64,000 nt of DNA from Ignelater luminosus (GCA_011009095.1 VTPC01091250.1:85011-149010), one strand, 5' to 3'; shown: positions 1 through 13,418, counted from the first letter of the stretch. Numbers and translations: made by a program. Notes: generated by a model from the letters alone, not told the origin.

Positions 1-139
1 AGTGTATTGTATAGTGTGGAGTAACACCCACTTAATTGAATTAGCTCCTTAGTCCTTAATCAATATAGACATACACCAGTCGACAAACAACAAGGCGAAA
101 TGGTAACATAATGTAAAATCAGTACGGGTCGTCATTTTA

Positions 140-307
140 ATGAACGGTCAGCCCAAAGGAAATGCACGAAACACCACAACATTCCGGAAATGGATATTCC
201 TGGAGGAGATGGAGACGTTGAGGAGGTATGCGGTTCAACCACCGTTACGTCCTTATTTGCGGGCGCGCAATAATAGATTAAGCAATTTACCCAGTCAACA
301 AGACTAA
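140..307 (+). CDS. Small ORF of unknown status
   Basis: An ATG at 140 opens 55 codons, beginning MNGQPKGNARNTTTF, to TAA at 305-307. Composition is more GC-rich than the flanks and it has many Arg codons. A second frame inside it, ATG at 190, reads MDIPGGDGDVEE straight into a donor-like GTATGC at 226. The segment could be a noncoding or upstream-ORF first exon of a gene to the right. Joined to 9966 it would stop immediately (AAC TGA). I do not recognise either peptide. Confidence 0.2.
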   Translation: MNGQPKGNARNTTTFRKWIFLEEMETLRRYAVQPPLRPYLRARNNRLSNLPSQQD

Positions 308-1585
308 TCTAAAATCGAAAATCTTTCCAATCATCTACCAAGAATTTTAATTTATCTAACAATTAAAATTGACTGTTGGAGTAAAATTAATCCTTTTGTT
401 CTATTATATGAGAACAACTTTTTGTTTTTCCCTCAAAACTTAAGAAATTGACGTAATTAAAAAAAACAACTGAATCATATTTAAGATTTTATTGAGACTA
501 ACCACCTAGCATAACTTACAGGTTTGTTGTAACTGATTTCTAACTTTCCAAATCTTTAATACAGGTAGAAAGCAAAGAAAAAGATAAATTAATGAATGAT
601 CTGAGTAATGTGAAATAACAGATTCTTTCAGAAAAATAATTGATTATACATATAAAATCAGATTAACTTAATCAATTTCTGCAGGAATTTAACTTAACGA
701 TCTATTTCTGAAATTAATTTTTCCTTATTTATTTTTAAAAAAATGAACACGCCTATTATTCACCACAAACGCCAACTTACTATTATACTCGCATATTACT
801 CTTATTTTCCGTGGCTTTTTTTTTAGAAAATAAACTAGTCGGTAAAACGAGAGCTAACAGCATGCCTTAATGCTTTTGCACCTCATTTTTATTGCGTGCT
901 TGAAAATGCAAACCGTAAAGTCCCTAATTAGATTTGTGACGTAATTACAAGTTAAGCCGAGTTGGAAATGCAGTCTAACTTTCCCATTCTCCATTGCTAC
1001 ACCTATTTTTCCATAAGGGTAAGTGCAGCCTTACATAAAAAAGTTTATTATTGTATCTTACTACGGACATATTTTTTTATTTATATATAATACGGTATTA
1101 AAGTTGTCCACTAAACCATAAACTAAAAGCTATTTCAAGAGAAATCCTGAAAATTTTATGAGTGACGCTAAAATCGTAAAATTTACTAAATGTAAAACAA
1201 AACATAAAGTTTAAAACCAAAACTATAAAATATTCATTAGAATTTATTACTACGTTTGTAGCTTATGATGTATACGCATATTTTATAATTTTATAAAACT
1301 TTAAAAAGGAGAGTAACGCCTAAACGAATGAACAGAAAACTATGTAGTATACTAATGTGGCATGATTACCTACGTAGATACTTGGTAGTTTTTGCTTAAA
1401 TTATAGATTAGGGAATTGCCACCAATTGGTGTCTTAATATTTTATTTACTAATGTTTTAATAAATTAATAAAAAGTAAACAAAGTACCACTAAAAAAAAC
1501 AGTTACAACTGAGACTTTGCGTTGCAAGTTGACTCAATTGAGTTTCAACATAACAGAAAATTTATGTAGGTAGGTACATATATAT
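308..1585. other. No gene seen
   Basis: AT-rich intergenic DNA with stop codons in all frames. I see no repeat or RNA gene here. Confidence 0.6.
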
Positions 1586-1808
1586 GTACAGTCTTCTGCA
1601 TAAATAACGTCCCAATATAATTTTCTAAATTATACAATTAACCAAATATACAAAATAATTTCCTATTAATTACGAAAAAATTATCTTTTGTCCTTTTAAA
1701 GACATAATTTGCTTAATGAATGCCGAGGCAAGTATTTTGTATTGTATTAATCTATTCACTAATAGTGTAAAAGAATTCACTCCGACATTATTTATGCAAA
1801 AAGTTGTA
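1586..1808. mobile_element. MITE, family A copy 1
   Basis: The ends are inverted: GTACAGTCTTCTGCATAAAT on the left and, read from the other strand, GTACAACTTTTTGCATAAAT on the right, each followed by AACGTC or AATGTC. There is no coding capacity in about 220 bases. Two relatives with the same ends lie at 42545-42747 and 59765-59981. The ends resemble a mariner-type nonautonomous element. Confidence 0.75.
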
Positions 1809-4800
1809 CCTAAAACAACAGAAATTTAAAGTATCCACTGGAACTCTAATTTTTTGCGATGGTCGTGCTTACTACATTGTTTGCAACCAACACCATTCAA
1901 TTTTTATTGCTTCATCGGTGAAGAAGTTTTTCGTCTGCTGTTTGTCTCGCAGTCGTTAATAATGGTCGCCAAAAAACCAAATTAAGCTTGAGTAATGATC
2001 TTGAAAATTTTTTTGTTACTATAGATTAGAATTGCTGTATAACGAATACAAAATACAATAGTACTACAAAATACTTTAATTTGTTGCGGTTCCAAAGAAT
2101 TAATATTTTTTTAACAGTTTTTGTTTTCTAGCAAATTTTCGAAGTTTGAAAATTATTTCGTCCTTAAAGGTGAGGTAAAATTATCGTTTGACATGGATAA
2201 AATAAATAGGTACAAGGTGGTTTCAATAAATGTTTTTTATTTCACTAATTCTCGCTAGATTAGGATTTCACTTGGATATCAAACTATTTTCAGTGTCCAA
2301 ATACTAATTTTCTATTTCAAGAACTTTGATTGCGTAGCCCAGTGGTTCTCAGACTTTTATATACGCCTCCCTTTTTAACCTCGACAAATTCTGTGCCCCT
2401 CTTAATTAAATGTCAGTTGAGTAGCGCTGCCAACCCATTTAACCAAGATTATTTTTTAGTTATTTATGTTGCAAAGCCCGCTAAATAAGTAAATGGTGAG
2501 ATTAGTTGCTCATCTTGACATCGTCGCAACTAAGGCTGCGAATATTTTTCGATATATCAATATTATCTACAACGAATTAACGATATTTCAGCAAGTCAGT
2601 ATCGTTATTATGCTGTTATGGTGAGAATTCATACCCAGTCCGTATTTACTCCTCTTTCGGAATCGATTGAATGTGGACACAACTTCGGGCAAAGTCATTC
2701 TTATTATTCTGATCTCTGAACTGAAGGATATTATCTGCTTACACTACTTACACTCGCTCCACCGTTTTGTAACTCGGCACAAAACCTCAGGTCTTTTCTA
2801 TTCTCGGAGATAGAGGAGATTCGACAGAACATCTGCGGATACTGCAGATTTTAAACTAAACTGCTAACCTATCTATCTAAATTTCAAAAAGCTTTGATAT
2901 TTAAGGCATGCAGAACCATTAATACTTTTTGTTACATTATTATAAAACTGTGCATAGGATTATTTTGGTCTCGTTAAAATGTCTGTTACTATTGCTCTTG
3001 TAAAACAATTAATTTTACAAGTATATCTTGGTTTCATCATCATGCGCCTACCTTTGGAATAGTTTGCTCGTCCAATGGTTTCCGGTATCAGAATTTACTA
3101 GAACCCAACGTTACATTTGTTATTCCAACAAATTTTCTTGGGAGAATACAAGAAAAAAACACATGATTCTACTATCAATAGGTATAATATCGAAAAAGAA
3201 AAAAAATGTAGAAACGAACCTCTCTCTACGAAACGCAAAAAAATTGTTATCAAACCATAATGTAAGCAGCAAAATTGTTTGCTAGAAAAAACTTTTCTGT
3301 AAACGCCAACAGTAAGAATTATGTAGTAGTAAAAAAGCTTTTTCGTTTGATTAAAATATTTAACATTTAAAACGTGGTTGTTAATAAATTTATATAAAAA
3401 AATACTGTCAGCTCTAATATAAAAAACATTAAAGTAAACAAATTAGAATACGTAACCCTTTCTGACCTAGTTTAAGTGCAAATGGTTAAGTGCTTGGTGC
3501 AATGGGTATTAGGTTAGATTACCGTGAGCGCCTATTAAATATTAAAGTACCTATATTTAGCGTAATGTCCTCGAAGTAAACATTTATCATTTAAGTAATC
3601 GCTGTAACAATTTTGTTTATAACATAAAATTGTACCAAACGTATTTTTTTAATAAGGTAACCTTCTTAGTATTTTAAGTAGTCGTCGAAAGTTAGAAAAC
3701 GATGTTTACTTTGTTTCTGGTAATTTTGCTCATAGTAATATAAAGACAAACTAATCTGTGTCAAATAGCAGTGTTAGTTCAAACTTATTTAGATATAGAT
3801 AACAGATGATTATTTAAAAGATATCTAGATGAGATAATAGATAAATAAAAAGTAGATAATAAAATAGCCTTATTTATGCCAAAACCTGAGGTTTTCATTA
3901 TTATTGCTAGTGCACCAGATGCATAAATTGCAGATACAAGTGAGCACAAACGATGTCACTTTAATAAGGAAGTTAGACACAAGGGGAGGAAAATTAAAAA
4001 ATTGCCAAGGTTGTTTGGTAATGTTTTTTTATTCCAGAATCTATAAGTATGTGTTATTAATAGTCAAATTCCAAAATATTAGATATTTCAGATAACCCTT
4101 CAGGTCTAAATAAATCAAAGATTTGCTGCAATATGAATAAATGCGAAGTTCAGAATGACGTCACGAAGCCCTGTATTAGTCAACTTGCATTATCAGATGA
4201 CTACGGTTGCATGTAATAGATTGGACATAGTTTTAAAACATAAGAATTATTACAATTTTGAGCACACAGCATTGGATAATTAAATCATTACAATCTTTTT
4301 TATATAATTATCTTGGTTGTAATTATATATAAGTTATAATAACCTTTAAATTTATGTTACGAACTAACTTGACGAATATTTTTCTTTATAACTTACAAAT
4401 GACGTTATATTTTACTGTTTTGTCATTGTTTACAATCCTCTGCAATACTTCAGTTATTGTATAGGACACATGACGTATATTTTGCATTGCCATACTCGAA
4501 GGCACACGAGCATAGAGTTCGGTGACATCGCATTGGTATAGAGTCCGCTTTTGAAATAATTGCACACTCTTTTTTAAATATTTTTTGTTGCATAAATTCT
4601 ATAAACTTCAAATTTTTAACGAGTGCTATTAATATAAAATACTTTCTGAAAACGAGAAAAAACTGCATATATACAGTGTGTTTCACTTCTCAAGTTTACA
4701 CCCTTGTATCTGCCTCATTTATTTTCTGATCGGTTTCAAATTTTGGTCAAATATATTACCACTTAAAAGAAAAGTTTTTATAAATTTTAAATAATTTTTC

Positions 4801-5572
4801 TGAAAATTACAGCCTACTGCAATCAAACATAAATGCAAAAAATTGAAAAGTCATAATAGGCCTAGTTCTGTCTTAAAAAGTTAGTAAGAAAAGTTGTTCA
4901 GAATCACAAAAATAGTTGAAATGCAAATTTTCGCGGAAAAATTCTCATTTTTTACTTTTTCATGAAATTATTATGAAATCTATACAGTTACTATTTTACT
5001 AGACTAAATTATCATAACACTAATTATCCTTAGAAACTAAATCTCACTGTCAAGTAGACACATTTATTGATTACAAGAATATTTGCACAAATGCGTGACG
5101 TAGGACATAATGTTATTTTTCCACGTTTTGGGAAGTTTTATTTCTTATGCTATTGCAATATATTTTCTTTGCAATTTTTATTGCGTTTATAATGTTCTTT
5201 TTCTGTAAAAAGTTATTTATTTAACACAATTACAACGTTTTTGCGCAAGAAATAACGTTACAACCAACGTGTGTATAAAAAGCTTTCCTTATCAAGTGAC
5301 ATATGGAAACAAAATGATGTGTCTATGATTAGGTAGTTAGATTGTCATTTTTGTCTTTACTTTTGACAAGCTGTCAAACTACGATTTATTGGTTAATCAT
5401 TACAAATTAATTTCAAATTGGAAACTGATGCTGACAAGAAAACAAAAATGATTTAGTTTAGAATTTTAATTTCATATTTTGTTAATTTAATTAAAATAAA
5501 TCTAGTTGCGTTACGTATTCGAAAAATTCACAAACAGTAATCATGCCCACTTTTGATATTGGAACTTCTGTA
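1809..5572. other. No gene seen; one lone hAT-like terminus
   Basis: AT-rich sequence without a supported gene. ORFs of 63-85 codons here have no coding-like features. CAGTGGTTCTCAGACTTTTA at 2340 is a typical hAT terminal sequence, but I did not find its partner. Confidence 0.5.
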
Positions 5573-5959
5573 TAGTGTATTTTTTTAATTATAGATTCAG
5601 AGTAGGCTATGACTTACAATTTCTATAACAATGTATATGACTTGGATGCTGTTCTCACCAAAAAAGTTAATATAAACATATGTTTGAATTTTGATGTTAT
5701 TTGTCGGTTATTGAGTTATGTTTCGATGTTCTATTTTTATTCTAATTTTTCTAATTATATTTAGTAAAAATAAAAGGTAATATTTTATCTTATGTTCTGC
5801 TCAAATAAAATTCCAGAATAATGTGTTTCTAATTAATTTAGAAATCTTAGTGTCTTTAATTTTACGAGGTTAGCAGGTCATCACATTGCATATTTTTTCT
5901 ACACTGTAAAAATAAACTTAAACCACAGCCTACTCTGAATTCTATTTAAAAATGCACTG
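5573..5959. mobile_element. MITE, family B (mariner-type, TA target site)
   Basis: About 387 bases carry inverted ends of roughly 40 bases. The left end has TAGTGTATTTTTTTAATTAT then GATTCAGAGTAGGCTATGAC. The right end has the same motifs on the opposite strand with CAGTGCATTTTT. TA flanks both ends (5571-5572 and 5960-5961), as for Tc1/mariner insertion. There is no ORF. A solitary end of the same family sits at 60349-60400. Confidence 0.75.
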
Positions 5960-8282
5960 TAGTACCTAAACCACATAGGACATACTTTTCTTAATCATAA
6001 GGTAACTCTAATAAGACGAGTTTTTCTACACACGTTAAATAAATTATAAAAAAACACTGAGTTCGTACCTTTGCAGTATTTGCTTTATATGGGAAAACAG
6101 TTTTATTAAGCAGTCATTATTTAGTTGGTATTCGGATGGCTATTATGGTTTAGAATAGTGAAATGAGCAACTAAAATAAAAATTAGAATATTGAACAAAC
6201 TGATGAATAACTTTAAAATGATAAATGACCGATGTGACATTGACAATTTCCGATATACTAATTTTCAGGACAAGATCTAAAATAATATTCAGTTTTTTAG
6301 AAAAGTCTATCGAAACTTCTAGGATTATTCTCTAATTCCGGTTTGCTTCTTTATTTTATACAGGGTGTTCTAGATCTTGGGGTATTAATTTTAACAGGTA
6401 ATACTACACATTAAACAGTGTCGTTTAGCAAAAAAAACACCCTAGTAAAAGTTTTAATATAATGGAAATATTGACGTTTGAAAATGCAAGAAGGGCTAGA
6501 TCCGGCTCTGTCGTGAAAGTTTTACTTTCTGGCGGAAAAGTAAAAGTTATTTAAAAGGGACAGTCTTTACCTGCTTATTATAGCCCATTATGTTTTCTCT
6601 GTCAGTATGAATGAAAAAAAAAACCGACTGCATGCTTACAGTCTTGTGGCAACAATTTCGAACACTTATTACAAGTCATACATTCCTTTGATAATTAATT
6701 AACGTGTATATTTCTTTTAAGAATAAGTAACTATGATTACTACAATTCGAATTTTACTATGAAGCTTTAAATTTTAAATAAAATTGTATAGATTTGTGAC
6801 AAGTAACGGTAATAGTATTGGGAACCACTACAGAAAGGGGTCATAAAATCTATTAAGTATGCTCAGGTAGAAACTTTCTTTCATGTTTCTCAAAGTTCTA
6901 AACAGATGTTTTTAGAATGCACTTGAGTAACCTTGGCTACAATTGAATCCAGTTGACTGTTAAGTTTAATAGTACAAGAGCCACTAACAGAAAAAGAAGA
7001 CTTGAATCTTAACTTTCTGGCGTTATTACACATCGATGCAGAAAGTTATCTAGGTAGACTTCGTGCAGTCTTAGAACTACATGTACGTCATGAACAAAAA
7101 TGTACCAAGTATGACGTCATTAAAATCGCAGTTTCGTAACATGGCAGTTTTACAAAGTTAGTTCGTTATATCGTTATATCAGATATCGATCATTACTCCC
7201 CTGTATAAGTGAACTTGGACCACTTCGACCTATTTTCGTGAACTGCGCATGGCGTCAGTCATGACGTTCATGTGTAGTTCTAAGACCGCACGAAGTCTAC
7301 TCTGGTGAAAATTTCGACGAACTAGGTGTGAGCATGCGCTCGTAGTGGAAATTCTGAAAAAGTATAGTTTTCCACGAATTCTAACTATCTGGTGAAACTA
7401 CTTTGCTGAAAACGCTAGACATGGGTGATTTCATGTGAAACACGAAAAACCGTAAACGGAAAATGTCACTTATTGTACCCGATCCTAACCACTTGAAATT
7501 TGCATCATTTTGTCAATCTTTTTATCCTAATTCCTAAAATTAAAACGCCAGAAAAACCAGTTGGTTTTTGTTTCTTTAATTAACATTTTATGCGAAAAAG
7601 TTCACTTTTTTCATAGTTTTTTTCCAGATTTTTGAAAAATCGTAAAAATTTCGGAACGCCGAAAAGGTACGCCTCTCCCCATGGCCAAGGGTGCCCATTC
7701 AGGGCAATACGGATTTACGGCAATCTGGAGATGAAATTTTGCAAATCGACATGGAGTTTGAGGGACTCAAAATCTATACATTTATAATATTTTCAGACAA
7801 AACTGTTGAACATTAAGAAAGTTATAACGTATTGAAGCCAAGAATGTTAGAAATCTGTGTTAAATTCAATTTAAATTTCATCGTCAGTGGGGCACGGGTT
7901 AATATGAATATTTTTTAATGAAATGTGACTCAAAATATCTCTTTTTTAATGATGACTTGATTTCTGGGTTGGAACGCTTAAAATTCAGAAGTTGACTTTT
8001 TAAGGACCAAGATTAAAATGATTTGTGGAGTGGTACACCTTGAAGTGCACATGGGCCAAACCAAAAATAAATGGCATGCCTTTAGGAAGCGGGTTCCTCT
8101 TCAATGTATCAAAACTGAATGAACTTATGAAAATATAGTCTTCTAATTAAGAAGTCCTAAGTCTTCAGCTTAATTCACTCTGAAAATTGAAAGATGCATA
8201 TGAAATAAACCAAATTACTTCTCAATGAGAGTTCAGTATTTCTGCCACCAGAGGCGTAAGGGTTAGCTTGAATCGCTAAGCG
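5960..8282. other. No gene seen; one imperfect inverted repeat
   Basis: There is no supported coding sequence. An inverted repeat (AGACTTCGTGC and GTCTTAGAACTACA blocks) is described separately at 7052-7300. Short CAGGGTGTTC (6361) and ACACCCTAG (6438) motifs face each other but are too short to call. Confidence 0.5.
7052..7300. repeat. Imperfect inverted repeat, about 45-base arms
   Basis: AGACTTCGTGCAGTCTTAGA at about 7052 recurs in inverted form near 7300, and GAACTACATG and ACGTCATGA continue the match inward. The left arm is about 7052-7092, the right about 7260-7300. It may be the core of a small MITE whose outer ends have diverged. Confidence 0.5.
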
Positions 8283-8284
8283 TA

Positions 8285-8844
8285 GTTTTACACGACAGTA
8301 AATTTTAACATAAATTTTTGTATAAATTTCTACATAAATATTTTACACCGTTGCAAACGCATTTTTCATACAAAATTTTTGACTAAATTTACGTGTTAAA
8401 TTTTCTGTAAAATTTTATAGAACCTGTTCTAAAAAATGAAAAAATTCTCTCTCAAATATGCGCCAAATTATGCGCAGTATACTAGAACTGCTAGTATCAC
8501 GTGAACGTAAAATATTACTATTTTATGGTATATTATGTTGAGATCGAGTCGTTCGTAAAATACAAAATAACCTCACAAAATCGACGTTTTCGTAACCTCT
8601 AAACATAAGCAAACAAATTAACAATTTAGGTTATGATTTCTTTCGTGTTTATTTTGTTATCCAGAGATGTCACTTGCAAATGTGATTAAACACGCATGCG
8701 CCATTGAGAAATTTTACATAAAATTTATTACAAGTTGCAAACAGCAAATCCGACTTAAAAAAAATTTTATTTAATTTTTTATTTCAAAATTTCGTGGCAA
8801 ACTTTATGCAGAAATTTATGTTAAAATTTACTGTCGTGTAAAAC
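8285..8844. mobile_element. 560-bp MITE with 40-base inverted ends
   Basis: The left end GTTTTACACGACAGTAAATT and its continuation TTAACATAAATTT are repeated in inverted form at the right end, with only a few differences over about 40 bases. TA flanks both ends (8283-8284 and 8845-8846), suggesting a Tc1/mariner-type target. The subterminal regions are rich in TAAATTT/AAATTTA words. There is no ORF above background. Confidence 0.8.
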
Positions 8845-9559
8845 TACTCTAATAGTTATTATATTTTTGTACTTTGAGTACAAAAGATAGAAAATATAAA
8901 TATCTGTATATTATTTATCTTTGATTGAGTAACTGTAATGATGTGTGAGTTAGAGGGATATGTAAAATTCACTTAAATCTATTAAAAACTCTCCAATTAT
9001 AATGGAAAGTGTTTGTTCCATCTTTACAGGGACACCATACGTTTTATCCTTACATTTAGGATTTTTTCAAGACTTCATTTTAAACAAAATTACACATGTA
9101 TGACGATGAGGCTAGTTTCTTGTTTGTGTTGCTTTAAATTTCCATTTTACTTTAGGATTTTTTTTATTGCACTTTATTTTTTCGGATGTTTTTACATCCT
9201 ATCACAATGAAGATTTTATTTTATTTAATTAATCATTAACACTTTTTAACATTAGGTTTGTTTAATCTATAATGAAAAATAAAGTGCAAGAAAAAAGATT
9301 TCTCAATATAAAATTGAAATTTAAAACAAGGAACTTGTCATATTGTCATACATATGTAATTTTGTTTAAAATGAAGTTTTGAAGAAATTCTAAATGTAAG
9401 AATAAAGTCAGTAATTTAAATTAAGTTAATAAACCATTTTAATTAGACATGGGTCTTTTAATAATCTAATGAACACTTAGAAAAAGAGAATTTATATTAC
9501 TTTTACAATAAAGTTTATTTAAATAAGCGCGCGAACTTCTAGTTGGGGGTTTTTAGTAT
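8845..9559. other. No gene seen
   Basis: AT-rich sequence upstream of the mub 5' exon. A 65-codon ORF at 9013-9210 is hydrophobic by base composition only and is not supported. Confidence 0.5.
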
Positions 9560-9965
9560 TGATTTTTAGTAATGGGTATGCGCATTTGTGTTGGCAGCGT
9601 TGTCGCGTGAAGTAAACACGTGGACAACGAGTGAGACGCAACACCAAATCGTTATCTACGATTATTTTTAATTTTTTTTACTCCCATATATTTACAGTAA
9701 GAGTTTTTATTATTAATCTTGTAATTAAATGTGCTTGCTTTGTTGTGGAAAGTGTAATAATATTCAATAAAGCTTATAACGTTAATTAAATTTTTAACAA
9801 GCGGCGGTCATGTATTATGCATATCGCTATAAAGATGCTTGTTGTTAACCGTTAATTGTGGTTAAATTTAACTCGCACTTCCACACTGGAATTTATCTCG
9901 TATAAAAATTCTATTTTATATTTAGACGGAAAAACGTGGTTAATGTATCATATTTTTTGTTACAG
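9560..9965 (+). promoter_or_regulatory. Possible 5' UTR exon or promoter region of mub
   Basis: Bases 9590-9660 are distinctly more CG-rich than their surroundings, with several CpGs. A donor-like GTAAGA lies at 9697 after TTTACA, upstream of the proven acceptor at 9965. A noncoding first exon ending at 9696 is therefore possible. No TATA box or initiator could be assigned with confidence. The real first exon could instead lie further upstream, even near 190-225. Confidence 0.25.
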
Positions 9966-10012
9966 AACTGAACCCAAAGACCCTTCCTCAGCCCTGACCC
10001 TTTTTATACAAC

Positions 10013-10087
10013 ATGGATTTGGATAAAGCAATGTTAAATGATGATCCGAATGTTACACTTACAATTCGACTGATTATGCAAGGAAAG
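10013..10087 (+). CDS. mub: mub coding exon 1 (start codon, beginning of KH1)
   Basis: This exon encodes 25 residues, MDLDKAMLNDDPNVTLTIRL and five more, the N-terminus and first beta strand of KH1. The exon opens at an acceptor after TTTTTTGTTACAG at 9965, leaving 47 bases of 5' UTR before the ATG. An in-frame TGA lies just after the acceptor, so an upstream exon cannot extend this frame. The donor after GGAAAG is GTAAGA, phase 0. The next ATG, seven codons in, would remove the acidic leader but keep KH1. The first ATG is chosen because the leader resembles the known acidic N-terminus of insect mub proteins. The intron that follows is 19.1 kb. Confidence 0.88.
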
Positions 10088-11720
10088 GTAAGAAGAATTT
10101 ATTTCGTTTACTAAGTCTGTGTAAAGCATTGTTAACAACAGGTTATCGTTTAAATTATAACTGTTACCGGGTTTTATGTTTTAAAAGAAGTATGCTTACG
10201 GAATAAGCATGTACTATTAATCGCAAGAAATCCAGGACATGTTTGTCGATTTAAAGTTTAGTATTTTGTATTTTTCAGTTGTAAAATTATTTCTGCTGAA
10301 ACTTGTTTTCTAGGATACTAATAATAAAATTTATTTTGCTAGTGCAACATTTTAATTGTATAACTAAACAATCGAATGAGAATTGTACATTGTAAAACCT
10401 GAAATGCGTTGACGAATCTATATTGTGCTTTCTATAACTATTAGTACTTTGGGAAATCTGCTAATTATTTTGAATGGTTATTGGCTATATTATGGTTAAA
10501 TAAGCTCTAGTTATCTTGTGCAATCATTCTAATGAGCGCTTTGGAAGTCTCAAGATCAAAGTAACCCATAGACTAATAAATGTTTGTGTAATAATAAATC
10601 TTGGCATTTAACCTGAAATTTAATTTCTAAAATGTGATTTTGTAAAATTTCGTATTTAAGTTAAATTTCAATTTTATGCCTGTAATAAGCAATGTTCACA
10701 CAAGAACAAAAGGTATTTGTGATAGAAATTTGATTTTTGTTTAGAAGCGAATGAAAGCATAAATTCAACATCTCTTGTAATAATAATAATAAAAAAAATG
10801 ATTTCATTTTTAAATGGCATTTGATTTCAAGACTTGCTCATTACAAGCAATAGTAATACTTTAAAAATGCACCTGTAATGTTTATAAATGGAAAATCTGC
10901 CTTATAAAGTAACTGTGTGATCAAATTAAAAAACAAGTCAAGTAGGCCATGCATGTAACCCTTAGATTCAGTTGGTATAAATTGTAACCAAATAAATTTT
11001 TGTTGACTAGTTTATAAATGTAGAACTGTCAAGAATAAATAAACATTTAAATATGTTGTGATTTCTTGAATCACTTGGCAGTTATAACCAAAGCTGACCG
11101 TTTAATTTCACTACCAGTGTCATATTCAGAGGAAATAGAATTAATTTATTAAAACTTGATTGTGCATAAATTTGGCTGAATCAAATAAAATAAAAATCAT
11201 CCTGTTTTTCTGATTAATTTCAGTTGAGTTTTTGTGTAAACATAAACTGTTTTAATAAATTAATTCTGTTAGCAGGATAAAACTGCCAGGTTTACATATA
11301 ATTTAACAAAAATTTATTTCTTTACGATTTATACTAGTTAATTATGTGGTGGCATATTTGTTTTTTGACATCACCAACACTTACGTTGCCAAAAACTGAA
11401 AACTTTAAATACCCAATCAGAATCCTTAACTTCAAATTATGAACGCTGACAAGTGTTAACCGAACTGCATTATTAGGTTATGTTTATAACTTGCACACCT
11501 GGAAGTGTTTTTATTGGTTGCTCTTGATATCATCTCAACAATTATTGTTTTTGAACATCTCTGCAAATGTTGATTTGATTTTCTTTCTCTGATGATGACG
11601 TCTTGCATTTAATACTAAAACGCTTGCATTTGAATACCCCTGCAGACAATCTGGCTTTGGTTTTTAATTTGTTTGTCCCTGTTTCGTTAAGCGTTTTTAA
11701 AGTCATTATTAGCTAATGCG
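10088..11720 (+). other. mub intron 1, first part; nothing recognised
   Basis: AT-rich intron sequence without ORF, transposon end or RNA gene that I can support. A short ATA/AATAAT run lies at about 10780. Confidence 0.6.
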
Positions 11721-12162
11721 CAGGGCTGTCAAATTACTCAGTTAAAAGTAATTCAATTATCAATTACTAATTACTTAAGAAAATAATTGGAATTTCAATT
11801 ACCAAATACTTTCATTTTCAATAAATATTTCAATTATGAATTACATTTTCTATTGTAATTAAACTAAGAAAAGCATTTGAAATACCAGAGAATTGGATTA
11901 CTTGCAAAATAATTCAAATACTTTAAAAGTAATTAAATTAAATATTAAGTAATTAAATTACTTCCATGGTAATTGAATTAAATGTAAAGTATTTGAAATA
12001 CTTAAAAAATGAAAAACCAATTACAATTACTTTGGGAAAATAATTCAAGTTTCAATTACCAATTATTCAATTCTGAAAGTAATCGAATTAAAGTAATTCA
12101 AACACTTGAAAGTAATTAAACTACTTTTTAAAATACTTTACTTGAATTACTTGACAGCACTG
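11721..12162. mobile_element. hAT-type MITE with 8-bp target duplication
   Basis: The 442-bp element starts CAGGGCTGTCAA and ends TTGACAGCACTG, inverted with one mismatch. It is flanked by CTAATGCG (11713-11720) and CTAAGGCG (12163-12170), an 8-bp target-site duplication with one difference. CAG...CTG ends plus 8-bp duplication define the hAT superfamily. The interior is almost wholly built from degenerate copies of AAGTAATT and AATTACTT in both orientations, so the single strand could fold extensively. It has no coding capacity. Confidence 0.9.
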
Positions 12163-12170
12163 CTAAGGCG

Positions 12171-13418
12171 ATGTTTAACTTTAAAATCTAGCAATCTAGA
12201 ATATTTTCTTGGTTATACTTTAAATACTATTTCTTATTGGGTAAACATGGAAACTTCAATAAAACTTGTACCATGGTAATCACTGTCATAACAATTATAT
12301 CTGTATCTACTATTTGACAATAAAGTTATTTATCTACGACTCTTCAATAATATAGTCATTATACGCGTAACCATAGAGATATAATCATACTCATAAAACA
12401 CTAGTGTTTTATGGATTTTATTCACTGGTGGTGTTTTGTTGGTTGTCTATTTATAGATATTAAAAAAAACTAGAAATTGTTATAATTCATACAATTTTCT
12501 GGATTTTTCTGGGATGAGGTGTAAAGAAGTTATCACCTCTGCTGCTTTTGCAATCTGTGGAGGCGTGCAAGAAATATCTTCATCACTTTCCATTGAAAAA
12601 CACAGAGGAAAATGCAGGAAAACATTAAATTACGCACCACAACTTACAATTTTTGATTTTGAAAACGAAGAAATGTGGAAATAATAAACAACTGCAAAAG
12701 CAACTTAGTTACTGATGCACAAAAATGTTTCGGATCCCATAATGTTGGTTGCCTATTTATGATGGGTGAATGCTTACTTCCATCAAGAATTTGGACATCA
12801 TCTTCAGAGGATCCTTGTATTCCAGGTCTAAAACTCTTTTTGTGAAGATTGTTTACTTTCATTGACTTCTACATATTCAAGAATTTGGACATCTCTAGAT
12901 CTTCCTCAGAAGTGTTAGAATCATAGATAAAACGTCGTATTCGACTCGCACATAATGGGTGGCCATTATTCACTCGGATGATTTACACACTTGCCTTTGG
13001 CACCTGTGTAAACTTCATCCTCTTGAATAACAGCCTACATTATGTGTTCATTGAATAATATACTATTAGGGATGAAAATACTGGCTCTTAATGAAAATAT
13101 GTATGTATCAAAATCAAGTAGGCAAAAAAAGATTGCCTTTGGGTTTATTGTTGTGGTAAAAGAAAAAACAATGACAATAGTACTTTTGTATATGCTGTAT
13201 TATGTAAAGCATTTATTCACTTTGAAGAAATTTATGGAATATCCAGCAGGAAATGTAATGAAAAGAAAAATGCGGCTAATGATAAATTGGTCTTGCTCAA
13301 AAACAGACTCTTTTTTTACTTTATTTCTTATAGTTTACAAATTCACGTTAAACACTCCGTTAACGGTAAAGTCACGCGACCAAATACGGTAAAAGTTTAG
13401 TGGCCGTGTAACATTTTA
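12171..13418. other. mub intron 1; nothing recognised
   Basis: I find no supported gene. ORFs at 12644-12862 (minus) and 13042-13392 (plus) match nothing I know. The stretch 12480-13040 is less AT-rich and may be an old transposon remnant, but I cannot name it. Confidence 0.4.

Noticed and set aside
13042..13392. 116-codon ORF in mub intron 1
   Set aside because: No motif, very Lys/Leu/Met-rich as expected from AT-rich DNA, and no splice or promoter context.
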